DNA from: Microbacterium halophytorum
GTDB lineage: Bacteria; Actinomycetota; Actinomycetes; Actinomycetales; Microbacteriaceae
Assembly: GCF_002970975.1 (NCBI RefSeq)
Contig: NZ_PNFA01000005.1
Location: 124,001 to 188,000, forward strand
Length of the DNA: 64,000 nt
Direction of reading: 5' to 3'
Shown here: positions 8,755-17,830 of the stretch, piece after piece
Layout: each line of letters opens with the position of its first letter
Position numbering within the stretch: the stretch's first letter is position 1
Notes under the pieces: generated by a model
The model's database searches: none
Told to the model about the DNA's origin: nothing
What the model saw: the letters and a program-made list of their open reading frames with translations, nothing else
Program-made: the position numbers and the translations under genes

Positions 8755-9417
8755 TCAGGCCCCATAATGACCCATGATCCGGTCGAGGATCTCCCGGAAC
8801 GCGTCGTACTCCGCGTTGCGGACGAAGTCCGCTTCGTCGGGGGAGATCACGTAGTCGGGGTTCTTCCCCCGCCCAAGACCACCGCGGTCAATCCAGTCTG
8901 ATGGCCAGAGGTCGCGCTTCGAGCTGTTCGCACTCCTATGAAGCGGCATGATGTTCTCGGCCATGTTCATGATCTCTTTCTGCACCGAGCCCGGGAGGTC
9001 CGCAAAACCCGGGATGTCGTAGATCTTCTTGGCTGGAATGATGTGATCAGCCGCGGAAGGGAGGCCGAGCACGTCGCTGTATACGGCGCTCGGCTGATCC
9101 CGAGCATCGTCACGACGGGATTGGTTCGGAGTCGAATCGCGCAACTCCGGGAACCTGAGGCTCGGATCGGTATCCGAGTCCCCCGTCGTGCCCCGGCCAT
9201 CGCCGGAATTATCAGGCCGATCCGTGCGCCCCCCGTTGCCGCCCGGGCCGTCGGTGCGGTCGCCGAGGTCACCGTCGAGCTCGTCGAGGCTGCTCTGAGT
9301 GTCACGCATCTTGGTGCTGACTCGCGTCATGCGCGCATCGAAGTCGTCGGCCAGCTTCCTCAACTGGTCGGGCAGGTCGTCGAACACCTCGTGCAGCTTG
9401 CGCGACAGGGATGACAT
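8755..9417 (-). CDS. Putative T7SS-exported toxin with C-terminal HNH nuclease domain
   Basis: A 220-residue protein of three parts: an N-terminal helical region (1-50, SLSRKLHEVFDDL onward) resembling short WXG100-type export domains; a low-complexity Gly/Asp/Arg linker (about 50-105); and a C-terminal HNH nuclease-like domain. The HNH pattern reads ADHIIPAKK, then ENIMPLHRSANSSK, giving the D-H, N and N..K spacing typical of polymorphic-toxin HNH endonucleases. The start ATG lies 11 nt after the stop of the WXG100-like gene, so both are co-transcribed. Inference: a secreted DNase used against competitors, neutralised by a downstream gene. The upstream protein would act as its export partner. 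Confidence 0.8.
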   Translation of the reverse strand: MSSLSRKLHEVFDDLPDQLRKLADDFDARMTRVSTKMRDTQSSLDELDGDLGDRTDGPGGNGGRTDRPDNSGDGRGTTGDSDTDPSLRFPELRDSTPNQSRRDDARDQPSAVYSDVLGLPSAADHIIPAKKIYDIPGFADLPGSVQKEIMNMAENIMPLHRSANSSKRDLWPSDWIDRGGLGRGKNPDYVISPDEADFVRNAEYDAFREILDRIMGHYGA

Positions 9418-9428
9418 ATCTGATGCTC

Positions 9429-10148
9429 CTATTCGGCGAAGATCGGGAGCGCGCTGACGTTGGCGGCGAAGTTCATCCCGATCTCTCGCTGTTCCGCTCC
9501 GGCATCGTCGAGCGCGTCCGCGACATCGAGCATGACAGCGTAGTCGGCGTCGAATACGGGAACGTCGCTTCCTCCCGACGACGTCAGGGGCGCATCGACC
9601 ATTGCCATCGCCAGCGAGGAGACCGTACCGGTCAAGGGTTCGATGACCATGATGGCGACCCTCGCGAAGAGCTCCTCGACGGCGAGATCGGTGATGATGT
9701 CGAGTGCCTTCTTCCGCGCCACGATGATCGCCGCCGTGGCCGCCGCCGAGGCACCGAGCGTGAGCACCGCGCTCGCCGCTGCCGCCGCGATCTGAGCGGC
9801 CGTGATGCCCAGCTCGACGATGACCTTCGTCTTGAGCGCCACGATGGCATCAGAAATGATGTCGATCCCACCCGCAGCTTCCGGGAGCACATCAAGGAGC
9901 TGGTCCATGTTCTGAGTTCGGTTCTCGGTCCACGCTTCGATGTACGCGGTGGCGGCCTTCGACTTGAATGCGGCGGCCAGCTCACCATCGATCCGATCGT
10001 CGAGAGTGTCCAGTGTGCCCTGCAGGTCCTCCCTGAGCCCGCGCACGAGAGTCGCGGCATCGCGAACGGCGTCCTCGTTCACGTTCGGCCATTCGAACCC
10101 CAACAGGTCGAGCACGAAGTCGAGCTCACCCGGAATCATGATCGCCAC
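9429..10148 (-). CDS. WXG100/PPE-like protein resembling CpnT N-terminal domain
   Basis: A 239-residue helical protein. The opening (PGELDFVLDLLGFEWPNVNED) resembles the N-terminal domain shared by CpnT and many actinobacterial T7SS toxins, with the conserved WP..ED motif near residue 20. A long amphipathic helical stretch and a small Ala-rich hydrophobic core (about 112-150) follow. GTG at 10148 is chosen because GGGGG lies five bases upstream; an internal ATG three codons later is the alternative. It is the first gene of the toxin arm and diverges from the Esx gene. In other bacteria this domain is fused to the toxin; here the toxin is a separate gene. Confidence 0.8.
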   Translation of the reverse strand: MAIMIPGELDFVLDLLGFEWPNVNEDAVRDAATLVRGLREDLQGTLDTLDDRIDGELAAAFKSKAATAYIEAWTENRTQNMDQLLDVLPEAAGGIDIISDAIVALKTKVIVELGITAAQIAAAAASAVLTLGASAAATAAIIVARKKALDIITDLAVEELFARVAIMVIEPLTGTVSSLAMAMVDAPLTSSGGSDVPVFDADYAVMLDVADALDDAGAEQREIGMNFAANVSALPIFAE

Positions 10149-10309
10149 GCTGTCCCCCTCTCTGCCGGCCGAGACCTACGCTAAGCGATACTCGCGACGC
10201 ACCTCACGGGGAGTTCTACCCATCGCGTCCCCGCACCCGCGTTGCCTAGCGTTCTTCTCAGGTGGCCCGCTCGGGTCGCTGACTCACAGAACTATCGGGG
10301 TGGCAGGCG

Positions 10310-10588
10310 ATGGCAGATTTCGGCGCAACATTCGACGAGATGGACGCGACGGCGGAGAAGCTCGACAACGGCAAGGAGGCGCTCGACGAACTCTTCGACG
10401 AGCTCCAGGGCTACGTCGACGACCTCGTCGAGGACGGCTTCAAGACGCAGAACGCGTCCGTGAAGTACCGTGACAGCTACGAGGACCTCACGAACGCGAT
10501 GAAGGACGCGTCCACCGCGGTCACCGACATGGCCAACGCGCTGCGCACGATGTCCGACGAGATCCAGGACTGGGACAACTCCCACTGA
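10310..10588 (+). CDS. WXG100-family (Esx-like) T7SS substrate
   Basis: A 92-residue, highly acidic helical-hairpin protein. Length, start (ADFGATFDEMDATAEKLDNG) and the turn region (VEDGFKTQNASVKYRDSY) fit the WXG100/ESAT-6 superfamily. The canonical W-x-G turn is replaced by EDGF, a known variation in actinobacterial members. The protein ends SDEIQDWDNSH; I see no clear C-terminal YxxxD/E secretion signal. It is probably exported as a dimer by the EssC-like ATPase encoded 2.4 kb downstream. A terminator hairpin follows the stop. Confidence 0.85.
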   Translation: MADFGATFDEMDATAEKLDNGKEALDELFDELQGYVDDLVEDGFKTQNASVKYRDSYEDLTNAMKDASTAVTDMANALRTMSDEIQDWDNSH

Positions 10589-10601
10589 CGCTCTTGGCGC
10601 G

Positions 10602-10646
10602 GCGACGGGGTCGGCGCCTCCTTCCCGGAGGCATCGACCCCGTCGC
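10602..10646. terminator. Bidirectional terminator hairpin
   Basis: Arms 10602-10621 and 10627-10646 pair over 20 bp with two mismatches around a 5-nt loop. The hairpin lies between the esx-like gene and the convergent methyltransferase gene. Confidence 0.75.
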
Positions 10647-10652
10647 TGCGCC

Positions 10653-11540
10653 TCACGCAGTGACCCCCTTGACGCGGTTCTTCATCGCCTCGATCGCGTC
10701 GAGCGCCTCGCGAGCGGCGCGCAGGTTCGGCAGCCGTGGCACGGGCGACCACACCTCGTCGGCATCGCGGATGATCGTTGCATCGCCGACGAACTCGTCG
10801 AGATCGGTGACGAGGCGGCCCTTCGACGGCTCGTCGCGGAGGGCCGCGCGGATCCGTTCGGCGTCGATCGGCGCATCCGAGGCGATCAGCATCGCGTTGC
10901 CGAATCGGAGGCCGGCCAGCACGGAAGGCGGCGTGATCACGGCCACATGCCGGAAGACATCGCGCAGCGTCGCGAGCTCGCGACGGGTGAACTCGGGTTC
11001 GGGCCCCGCGACGGAATCGCACACGAAGAGCCCGTGCGCGCGCAGCACGCGATGCGCGGATGCGAAGAACTCCCGCGAGGTGAATGCGGGCGGGATCCGG
11101 CCGCCGGCGAACACGTCGCAGGTCACGACGTCCCACGAATCGGGCGCTGTCATGTCGATCCATTCGCGCGCGTCGCCCTCGATGATCTCGATGCCGTCGG
11201 GCACCGGCAGTTCGGTCCGGCAGAGCTCCACGAACGCCGGCTCCAGCTCGACTGCGAGCTGCGGGGAACCCGGCCTCCGCTCGGCGAGCACTCGGGGCAG
11301 CGTGAGGATCGCACCGCCCAGGTGGGCGCAGCGCAGGGGTTCGCCATCGCCGATCGCGGCGAGGGCCCAGCGCGTCGTCGCGAGCGCGGGCGGCCTGCCG
11401 GGGGCGACGATCTGCGACTGCCGTACGCCGTCGATCTCGAGGCTCCATCCGCCGTCCCTGGGCACGAGCTGCGCCTCCGTGCCGGAGGAGAGCGTGATCG
11501 ATCGCGTTCTACCCGCCTGCCCTTCGTCGATATCGTCCAT
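10653..11540 (-). CDS. Spermidine synthase-like methyltransferase-fold protein
   Basis: A 295-residue protein with a class I methyltransferase/spermidine synthase fold. Visible are a HLGGAILTLPR motif I (about 73), VELEPAFVEL with the acidic residue that binds the ribose, GDAREWI, and DVVTCDVFAG (motif IV). Actinobacterial paralogues of this kind are usually annotated as spermidine synthase-like or fused methyltransferase; activity is not established. ATG 11540 is chosen; the in-frame region upstream is Arg/Pro-rich. It lies in opposite orientation inside the T7SS locus, so it may be unrelated to secretion. Confidence 0.8.
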   Translation of the reverse strand: MDDIDEGQAGRTRSITLSSGTEAQLVPRDGGWSLEIDGVRQSQIVAPGRPPALATTRWALAAIGDGEPLRCAHLGGAILTLPRVLAERRPGSPQLAVELEPAFVELCRTELPVPDGIEIIEGDAREWIDMTAPDSWDVVTCDVFAGGRIPPAFTSREFFASAHRVLRAHGLFVCDSVAGPEPEFTRRELATLRDVFRHVAVITPPSVLAGLRFGNAMLIASDAPIDAERIRAALRDEPSKGRLVTDLDEFVGDATIIRDADEVWSPVPRLPNLRAAREALDAIEAMKNRVKGVTA

Positions 11541-11656
11541 ACCGTCATGCTCCCACCGCGCGCGCCACGGCGGGGAACCCACGCGCACGGATGTCGCATA
11601 CCGCCGTCCGCTGGGTAACGTTGACCCGTTCGCGACATGTATGGGAGGGGGTGCGC

Positions 11657-13009
11657 GTGACAGCGATCTGGGAGGTACCCGGTGACGAGAAGGACGTCGA
11701 GGGCCTCGACGCCGACGGCAGGCCGGACCCTGCATACGCGGCCGCGCTGGGCCTCGTGCCGGCGCCCGCGCTGCGTCGTGCCCTCGCGGCGGTCACCGAC
11801 GTCGCCTTCTACCTGCTCCTGCAGGCGCCGTTCTGGCTGTTCACAGTGCCGCTGCTCGCGATGCTGCTCCTGCAGGAGATCAGCGTGTACGGGCTCGTCT
11901 CCCACCCGAACTTCCTCGTCGCCATGATCGTCGCGGGCGCGACGGTCTTGCTCACCCTCGCCTTCTGCATCACCCAACTCGTGCTGCACGGGCGCAAGGG
12001 CGTGACGATCGGCAAGGCGCTGTTCGGGCTGCGCTCCGTCAACGTCGCCACGCTCGAGCGACCGGGTTTCTGGCGCGTCGTGCTGCGGTTCCTCGTGCTG
12101 ATGGCCGCGAGCATCGTGGCGATCGCGCTGCTCGTATTCCTGCTGTCCCCGCTGTGGGACTCGGAGCGTCGGGGCCGGGGATGGCACGACAGGGCCGGCG
12201 GGCTCTGGATGGTCGATGTGCGCCGCGGCCTGAACCCCTACGACGAGAAGCGGATGCGCATCGCGCGCAAGTCGGCGACCGTCGAGCGTGCGCCGGAGGC
12301 GGCTCCGCTGCCCTCGCTCGCGACGCCCAGGAGCGGGCACACGCCCCAGTCGTACCGGCCGGCGGGTCGCACGAGCGCGGGCGTTCTGGGCGTCGCGGGT
12401 CCGTCACCGGAGCGCGCACGACCTGCCCAGGACCCGTCGCGATCCGCCGAGCACGGCGCCGCACAGATCGTGATGAACGTACCGGACGGCCTCCTCGGCG
12501 CACCGCCCGCGCAACCGGCCCCGCTGCCGCCCGCGGCACCGATGCCGCGCTCCCGCGGCGAGCGCCCAGCGGCGCACGAACCGCTGGCGCCGGCCGCGCG
12601 TCCGGCAGCACCCGCGGCGCCGACCGCTGCGCGCACGTTCTCCCCCGCCGCGCCGGGGCCGCCCGCTCCCCGGCCCGCGTACGCGATCACCCTCGATACG
12701 GGGCAGCGCATCGCGCTCGCGGGGGCGGCGCTCGTCGGGCGCGATCCGCGCGCGCTGGGCGAATACGAGGCCGCGGCGCTCATCGCCGTCGCCGACGAGG
12801 GACGATCCATCTCCAAAACGCACCTCGCGGTGCGCGCGACCCCGCGGGGCGTCGAGGTGATCGATCTGCACTCCACGAACGGCACCTCGATCACCCACGG
12901 GGGTGCCGAGCACCCGCTCCCGCCCAGCCAGAGCGGATTGGCGCAGATCGGAGACACCGTGCGCTTCGGCGACCGGACGCTCACGATCGGCCGCCCCGAG
13001 ACCGACTGA
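11657..13009 (+). CDS. RDD family membrane protein with C-terminal FHA domain
   Basis: A 450-residue protein. The N-terminal third is an RDD-like membrane domain with three hydrophobic segments (about residues 40-70, 78-105 and 135-160) and a GKALFGLRSVN motif. A long Pro/Ala-rich disordered linker (about 200-350) is followed by a forkhead-associated domain near the C-terminus (LVGRDPRAL, SISKTHLAV, DLHSTNGTSI). GTG at 11657 is selected because GGGAGGGGG lies six bases upstream. FHA domains bind phospho-Thr, and FHA proteins occur in type VI and VII secretion machines. It precedes the EssC-like gene by 12 nt and is probably a membrane component or regulator of this secretion system. Confidence 0.85.
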   Translation: MTAIWEVPGDEKDVEGLDADGRPDPAYAAALGLVPAPALRRALAAVTDVAFYLLLQAPFWLFTVPLLAMLLLQEISVYGLVSHPNFLVAMIVAGATVLLTLAFCITQLVLHGRKGVTIGKALFGLRSVNVATLERPGFWRVVLRFLVLMAASIVAIALLVFLLSPLWDSERRGRGWHDRAGGLWMVDVRRGLNPYDEKRMRIARKSATVERAPEAAPLPSLATPRSGHTPQSYRPAGRTSAGVLGVAGPSPERARPAQDPSRSAEHGAAQIVMNVPDGLLGAPPAQPAPLPPAAPMPRSRGERPAAHEPLAPAARPAAPAAPTAARTFSPAAPGPPAPRPAYAITLDTGQRIALAGAALVGRDPRALGEYEAAALIAVADEGRSISKTHLAVRATPRGVEVIDLHSTNGTSITHGGAEHPLPPSQSGLAQIGDTVRFGDRTLTIGRPETD

Positions 13010-13021
13010 TTGGTGTGAACA

Positions 13022-16000
13022 GTGAAGGTCAAACTCACCCTGCATCGCGACGCCGCCGACCCCGTCGACGTCGTCGTCACGGCCGACTCCACGGCGACGG
13101 TCGGTGATGTCGCACGGCACATCGCGGAGTCGGATCCGGCGCGCACGATCAGGGCGGAGGACGGCGACGTCGTGACGCTGGCGGTCGCTCCTCCCACCGC
13201 CGAGCGCATGGAGCCCCTGCAGCCGGACATTCCGATCAGCGAAGCCCCGATCGGGTCGGGTTTCGCGGCCTCGGTCCACAACCTGGGACCCGTCGGCACG
13301 GCGCTGTTCGAGGGGCGCGCGACGGTCGCGATGCTCCGCGCGGTGGACGGCCCCCTCGCCGGGCAGGACTTCGCTGTGCCGCGCGGCCACTCCTTCATCG
13401 GGCGCGCGGCGGACAACGATATCGTGCTGCCGGACGGCATGGTCTCGAAGCGGCATGCGCGGCTGGAGGTGTCAACGTTCGTCGAACTCGTCGACCTGAA
13501 TTCGGCGAACGGGATCTCGGTCGACGGCGAGCAGGTTCAGCGCGTGCGGCTCGAACCCGGCCGCCCCTTCGTCATCGGCGGCTCCACGCTCGTCCTCCAG
13601 TTCTCCGCCGATTTCGACGCCTTCGCTCACGACCCGGTGCTCGAGCGGGGCGGCGGCCTGCTGTTCAACCGCAGCCCTCGCGTCGAGGTGCGGTACCCCG
13701 GCGAGCAGCACCCGCCGCCGCGCATCCCCGGCGAGACGCTGTCGAAACTGTTCCCGTGGGCCCTCCTGGTCGCGCCCATCATCACGGCATTCGCGATCTA
13801 TCTGATGACCGAGCGCCCGCGGGCCCTGCTCCTGATCGTGATGACGCCGCTGATGGCGTTCGCGAACTACATCAACCAGCGCAAACAGCAGAACAACAAG
13901 TACGGCCACGAGCAGATGCTCTTCGAAAGGCAGTTCGAGAAGCTCGAGGAGACCTTCTACCTCGAGAAGCCCCGTGAGGAGCAGGCCCGCCGCGAGGAAG
14001 TGCCTCCCGTCGCGGAGGTCTTCGAGCACGCGATGCGCCTCGGGCCGCTTCTGTGGACGCGGCGACCCGAGCACTGGAACTTCCTCGCCGTCCGGCTCGG
14101 CACCTCGACGGCGCCTTCGCGCAATTCGATCCGCGAGCAGGAGGAGCAGGACGGACTCCCCCAGTACATCGACCGCATCGACCGCCTGCGCGAGCGCTAC
14201 GCCGACGTGCACGACGTCCCCGTCGTGGAGACGTTCGCCGCGGCGGGATCGATCGGCGTGGCGGGCCCGATGAGCACGGCGGCGGACGCGATGCGCGGGA
14301 TCGCCGTGCAGGCGTTCGGCCTGCACGCGCCGAACGAGGTCGTGACGGTCGCCTTCTCCGATTCCGCGTGGGTGCCCGAGCTCGAGTGGATGAAGTGGCT
14401 CCCGCACACGTCGAGCGAGATGAGCCCGTTCAAGGATCTGGCGCTCGCGGACTCCGCACCGACGGCGAACGCGCTCCTCAGCTCGCTCGAGGAGTACGTG
14501 ATGCGCCTCGTGAAGGATCCGTCCAATCGCGGTCCCTTCGACGAGCTGTGGAACCCGATGCTGTACGGCACCGACGTGGAGCGCGCTGCCGGGGAGCACG
14601 ACGCGCGCAAGCGGCTGTCGGTCGTTGTGGTCGTCACGAACGATGCGCCCGTCGACCGGGCCCGCCTCACCCAGGTGCTCGAGCTCGGCGCCGAGGTCGG
14701 CGTGCACGCCGTCTTCGTCTCCCCCACCGTCGAGTCGCTCCCCGCGACGTGCCGCAGCTTCGTCGACGTCACCGCGGGCCTCGAGCGCGCGACCGTCGGC
14801 ATCGTCCGCACCGGCCAGACGTACGAGGCCCAGGTCGAGGGCGTGTCGAACGCGTACATGCACATGTTCGCCAAGCGCCTCGCGCCCGTCGTCGACGCGT
14901 CGACCGTCGTCCACGACGAGTCGGACATCCCCGGCTCCGTCAGCCTGCTCGCGCTCGTCGGCGCGGAGGTCGCCGAGGAGCCGGCGTCGATCATCGAGCG
15001 CTGGCACCGGAACAACTCGGTGATCGACCGCTCCGGCGAGCCGCGCCCTCGTCTGAAGAAAGCGGGAAACCTCCGCGCCGTCGTCGGCCAGGGCGCGAGC
15101 GATGCCATGACGCTGGACCTGAGGTCGCAGGGCCCGCACGCCCTCGTCGGCGGCACGACGGGCGCGGGCAAGTCGGAGTTCCTACAGGCGTGGGTGCTGG
15201 GCATGGCGAGCGCGCACAGCCCCGATCGCGTGACATTCCTGTTCGTCGATTACAAGGGCGGCTCCGCGTTCGCGGACTGCGTCGACCTGCCCCACTGCGT
15301 GGGCCTCGTCACCGACCTCAGCCCGCACCTCGTCCGCCGTGCCCTCACGAGCCTCCGCGCCGAGCTGCACTACCGCGAGCACCTCTTCAACCGGAAGAAG
15401 GCCAAGGACCTCCTCGAGCTCGAGAAGCGGCAGGACCCGGAGACGCCGCCGGCGCTCGTGCTGGTGATCGACGAGTTCGCGGCGCTCGCGGGCGAGGTTC
15501 CGGAGTTCGTCGACGGCGTCGTCGACATCGCGCAGCGCGGCCGCTCGCTCGGCATCCACCTGATCATGGCGACGCAGCGCCCCGCCGGCGTCATCAAGGA
15601 CAACCTGCGCGCCAACACCAACCTGCGCGTGGCGCTCCGGATGGCGGACGAATCGGATTCGAAGGATGTCGTCGACGACGAGATCGCCGCGTCGTTCCCG
15701 CCCTCGCTGCCGGGGCGCGCCATCGCCAAGACCGGACCCGGCCGGCTCACGCCGTTCCAGTCGGCGTTCGCTGGCGGGTGGACGCGCACCGACGAGGTCA
15801 CGACGGCCGACGTCACGGCGGCCGAGCTGCGCTTCGGGTCGATCACCCCGTGGCAGCCGGAGCGCCCCGCCGAGAGCGAGGCGCACGACGAGGACCTCGG
15901 GCCCAACGACCAGAAGCGGATCGTCGGCACGATCATCGCCGCGGCAGAGCGGGCGCACCTCCCCGCGCCGCGGCGCCCGTGGCTCGACGACCTGGCGCCC

Positions 16001-17830
16001 GTCATCGATCTCGAGGAGATCACCGCGGGCGGCGACAGCCGCATCGCGCTCGGTCTCGCCGACCTGCCCGAGCGGCAGGAGCAGACCCCCACGTTCTTCG
16101 AGCCCGACCGAGACGGGTCCCTGCTCGTCTTCGGCACGTCCGGGTCGGGGAAGTCGACGATCCTCAAGTCGATCGCCACCGCGGCGGGGATGGAGCCCGA
16201 GAGCGGCCCCGCGCGCGTCTATGCGCTCGACTTCGCGTCGGGGGCGCTGGGCGTCCTCGAATCGCTGCCGCACGTCGGGTCGGTCATCGACAGCGACGAC
16301 ACCGAGCGCATCCAGCGCCTGCTGCTGACGCTGAGCCGCGAGCTCGACCGCCGCTCCGAGGCCTTCGCGGCGGCCCACGCGTCGACCCTCTCGGAGTACC
16401 GCCAACGCGTCGATCCTTCGATGCCGCGCGTGTTCCTGCTGATCGACAACTTCGCGGAGTTCAAGAAGGACTGGGAGACGCTCACGGCCCGAGCGGGCTT
16501 CTACCGGGCGTTCCTGCGGATCCTCGGCGAGGGCCGGCCCCTCGGCGTGCACGCCGTCATCACGGCCGACCGCAGCGGCGCCGTTCCGACAGCCGTCGCG
16601 TCGAACATCTCGCGCCGCATCATCCTGCGGCTGTCCGACGCGAACCAGTACCTGATGCTCGGTGCGCCGAAGGACAGCCTCGGCGATCAGTCCCCTCCGG
16701 GGCGGGCGGTCATCGACAAGACGGACGTGCAGCTCGGCGTGCTCGGCGGCACGACCAACACCGCCGAGCAGTCGAAGCGCGCGAAGGAGCTCGGCGACGA
16801 GCTGCGCGCACGCGGCGCCGTCGAGGCGCCGGCCATCGGCGCACTCCCCACGAAGGTCGACTGCCGCGAGATGCCTGCGACCGTCGACGGCCGCCCGGTC
16901 TTCGGCGTCGCCGACGACACTCTCGAACCCCGCGGATTCGACCCGGTGGGGCCGTTCATCGTCACCGGGCCGCCGGCCTCCGGCAAGACCAACGCGATGA
17001 AGAGCCTCATCATCGCGATGGAGCGCTTCGACCCCGAGGTGAAGCTCTTCCACTTCGGCACGCGCCGCAGCGAGCTCGCCGACTTCCGCCCGTGGGTCCG
17101 CAGTGCGACCAAGGCCGAAGACGAGAAGGCCCTCGCCGTGGAGCTGACCGAGCTCGTGACCGATGAATCGATCCCGTTCCGGATCCTCATCGTGTGCGAG
17201 GACGTCCCCCACCTGGCCGACGGCGACACGGACCGCCCGATGCGGGCCCTCATCAAGGCCGTCGCCGACAGCGACCACATGCTCATCGGCGATGCCGACG
17301 TCGCGCGCGCCGGCGGCGGCTCCGGCGTCATGGGCCTGTGGAAGTCCGCCCGCCAGGGCATCGCCCTCAAGCCCGACGGCTACGACGGGGACAGCCTGTT
17401 CAAGGTGCCGTTCGGGCGCATCAAGCGCGCCGACTTCCCCGTCGGGCGCGGGATGTTCGTGCAGGCCGGTCGTGCGGTGCTGATGCAGATGCCGGTCGCC
17501 CACAACGACAGGCCGGAGCCCACCGGCGAACCCTTCACGCTTCCGGAGCGCGCGCCGGACCCGCAGCCGGACGCGCCGACGAACGCGACGGAGGCGGACG
17601 AACGCGCAGCCCGCCGCGCGCGCCGGGAAGCGCGAGCGCGCGCCCGCGCCGCGGCGGAGCAGGCGGCACCGGATGCCGAAGCGGTCGCGGGCGTGACGAT
17701 CGCCGAACCGGCCGAGCGGGTCGCCCTCGAGCCGACGCCCGAGATGAGCCCCGAAGAGGCCAGGGCCGCACGTCGCGCCCGTCGGCAGGCGCGACTGGAC
17801 GCCGCTCGCCGCGCCGAGGAGGTCGAGTGA
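13022..17830 (+). CDS. EssC/EccC-type T7SS FtsK/SpoIIIE ATPase with N-terminal ubiquitin-like and FHA domains
   Basis: A 1602-residue secretion motor. In order: a ubiquitin-like region (1-90, KVKLTLHRDAADPVDVVV start), an FHA domain (about 115-195, FIGRAADNDIV and MVSKRHARLEV), two membrane segments (about 243-285), and three FtsK-like ATPase domains with Walker A at about 710 (GGTTGAGKS), 1037 (FGTSGSGKS) and 1315 (TGPPASGKT). The first domain has a canonical Walker B (LVIDEFAAL); the second (LLIDNFAEF) and third (LIVCEDVP) are altered, as in other EccC/EssC proteins. The tail after about residue 1500 is Ala/Arg-rich with repeated AARRARR. GTG start; the stop overlaps the next gene. It should drive export of the Esx and toxin proteins. 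Confidence 0.92.
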   Translation: MKVKLTLHRDAADPVDVVVTADSTATVGDVARHIAESDPARTIRAEDGDVVTLAVAPPTAERMEPLQPDIPISEAPIGSGFAASVHNLGPVGTALFEGRATVAMLRAVDGPLAGQDFAVPRGHSFIGRAADNDIVLPDGMVSKRHARLEVSTFVELVDLNSANGISVDGEQVQRVRLEPGRPFVIGGSTLVLQFSADFDAFAHDPVLERGGGLLFNRSPRVEVRYPGEQHPPPRIPGETLSKLFPWALLVAPIITAFAIYLMTERPRALLLIVMTPLMAFANYINQRKQQNNKYGHEQMLFERQFEKLEETFYLEKPREEQARREEVPPVAEVFEHAMRLGPLLWTRRPEHWNFLAVRLGTSTAPSRNSIREQEEQDGLPQYIDRIDRLRERYADVHDVPVVETFAAAGSIGVAGPMSTAADAMRGIAVQAFGLHAPNEVVTVAFSDSAWVPELEWMKWLPHTSSEMSPFKDLALADSAPTANALLSSLEEYVMRLVKDPSNRGPFDELWNPMLYGTDVERAAGEHDARKRLSVVVVVTNDAPVDRARLTQVLELGAEVGVHAVFVSPTVESLPATCRSFVDVTAGLERATVGIVRTGQTYEAQVEGVSNAYMHMFAKRLAPVVDASTVVHDESDIPGSVSLLALVGAEVAEEPASIIERWHRNNSVIDRSGEPRPRLKKAGNLRAVVGQGASDAMTLDLRSQGPHALVGGTTGAGKSEFLQAWVLGMASAHSPDRVTFLFVDYKGGSAFADCVDLPHCVGLVTDLSPHLVRRALTSLRAELHYREHLFNRKKAKDLLELEKRQDPETPPALVLVIDEFAALAGEVPEFVDGVVDIAQRGRSLGIHLIMATQRPAGVIKDNLRANTNLRVALRMADESDSKDVVDDEIAASFPPSLPGRAIAKTGPGRLTPFQSAFAGGWTRTDEVTTADVTAAELRFGSITPWQPERPAESEAHDEDLGPNDQKRIVGTIIAAAERAHLPAPRRPWLDDLAPVIDLEEITAGGDSRIALGLADLPERQEQTPTFFEPDRDGSLLVFGTSGSGKSTILKSIATAAGMEPESGPARVYALDFASGALGVLESLPHVGSVIDSDDTERIQRLLLTLSRELDRRSEAFAAAHASTLSEYRQRVDPSMPRVFLLIDNFAEFKKDWETLTARAGFYRAFLRILGEGRPLGVHAVITADRSGAVPTAVASNISRRIILRLSDANQYLMLGAPKDSLGDQSPPGRAVIDKTDVQLGVLGGTTNTAEQSKRAKELGDELRARGAVEAPAIGALPTKVDCREMPATVDGRPVFGVADDTLEPRGFDPVGPFIVTGPPASGKTNAMKSLIIAMERFDPEVKLFHFGTRRSELADFRPWVRSATKAEDEKALAVELTELVTDESIPFRILIVCEDVPHLADGDTDRPMRALIKAVADSDHMLIGDADVARAGGGSGVMGLWKSARQGIALKPDGYDGDSLFKVPFGRIKRADFPVGRGMFVQAGRAVLMQMPVAHNDRPEPTGEPFTLPERAPDPQPDAPTNATEADERAARRARREARARARAAAEQAAPDAEAVAGVTIAEPAERVALEPTPEMSPEEARAARRARRQARLDAARRAEEVE

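Noticed and set aside
14053-17166. A 1037-residue open frame overlapping the EssC-like gene in another plus-strand frame
   Set aside because: It is Arg/Pro/Ala-rich with no domain, has no ribosome binding site, and comes from the codon bias of the real gene.
15182-17503. A 773-residue minus-strand open frame opposite the EssC-like gene
   Set aside because: Antisense shadow: composition Glu/Arg/Asp-rich, no motifs; the plus-strand frame has full ATPase motifs.
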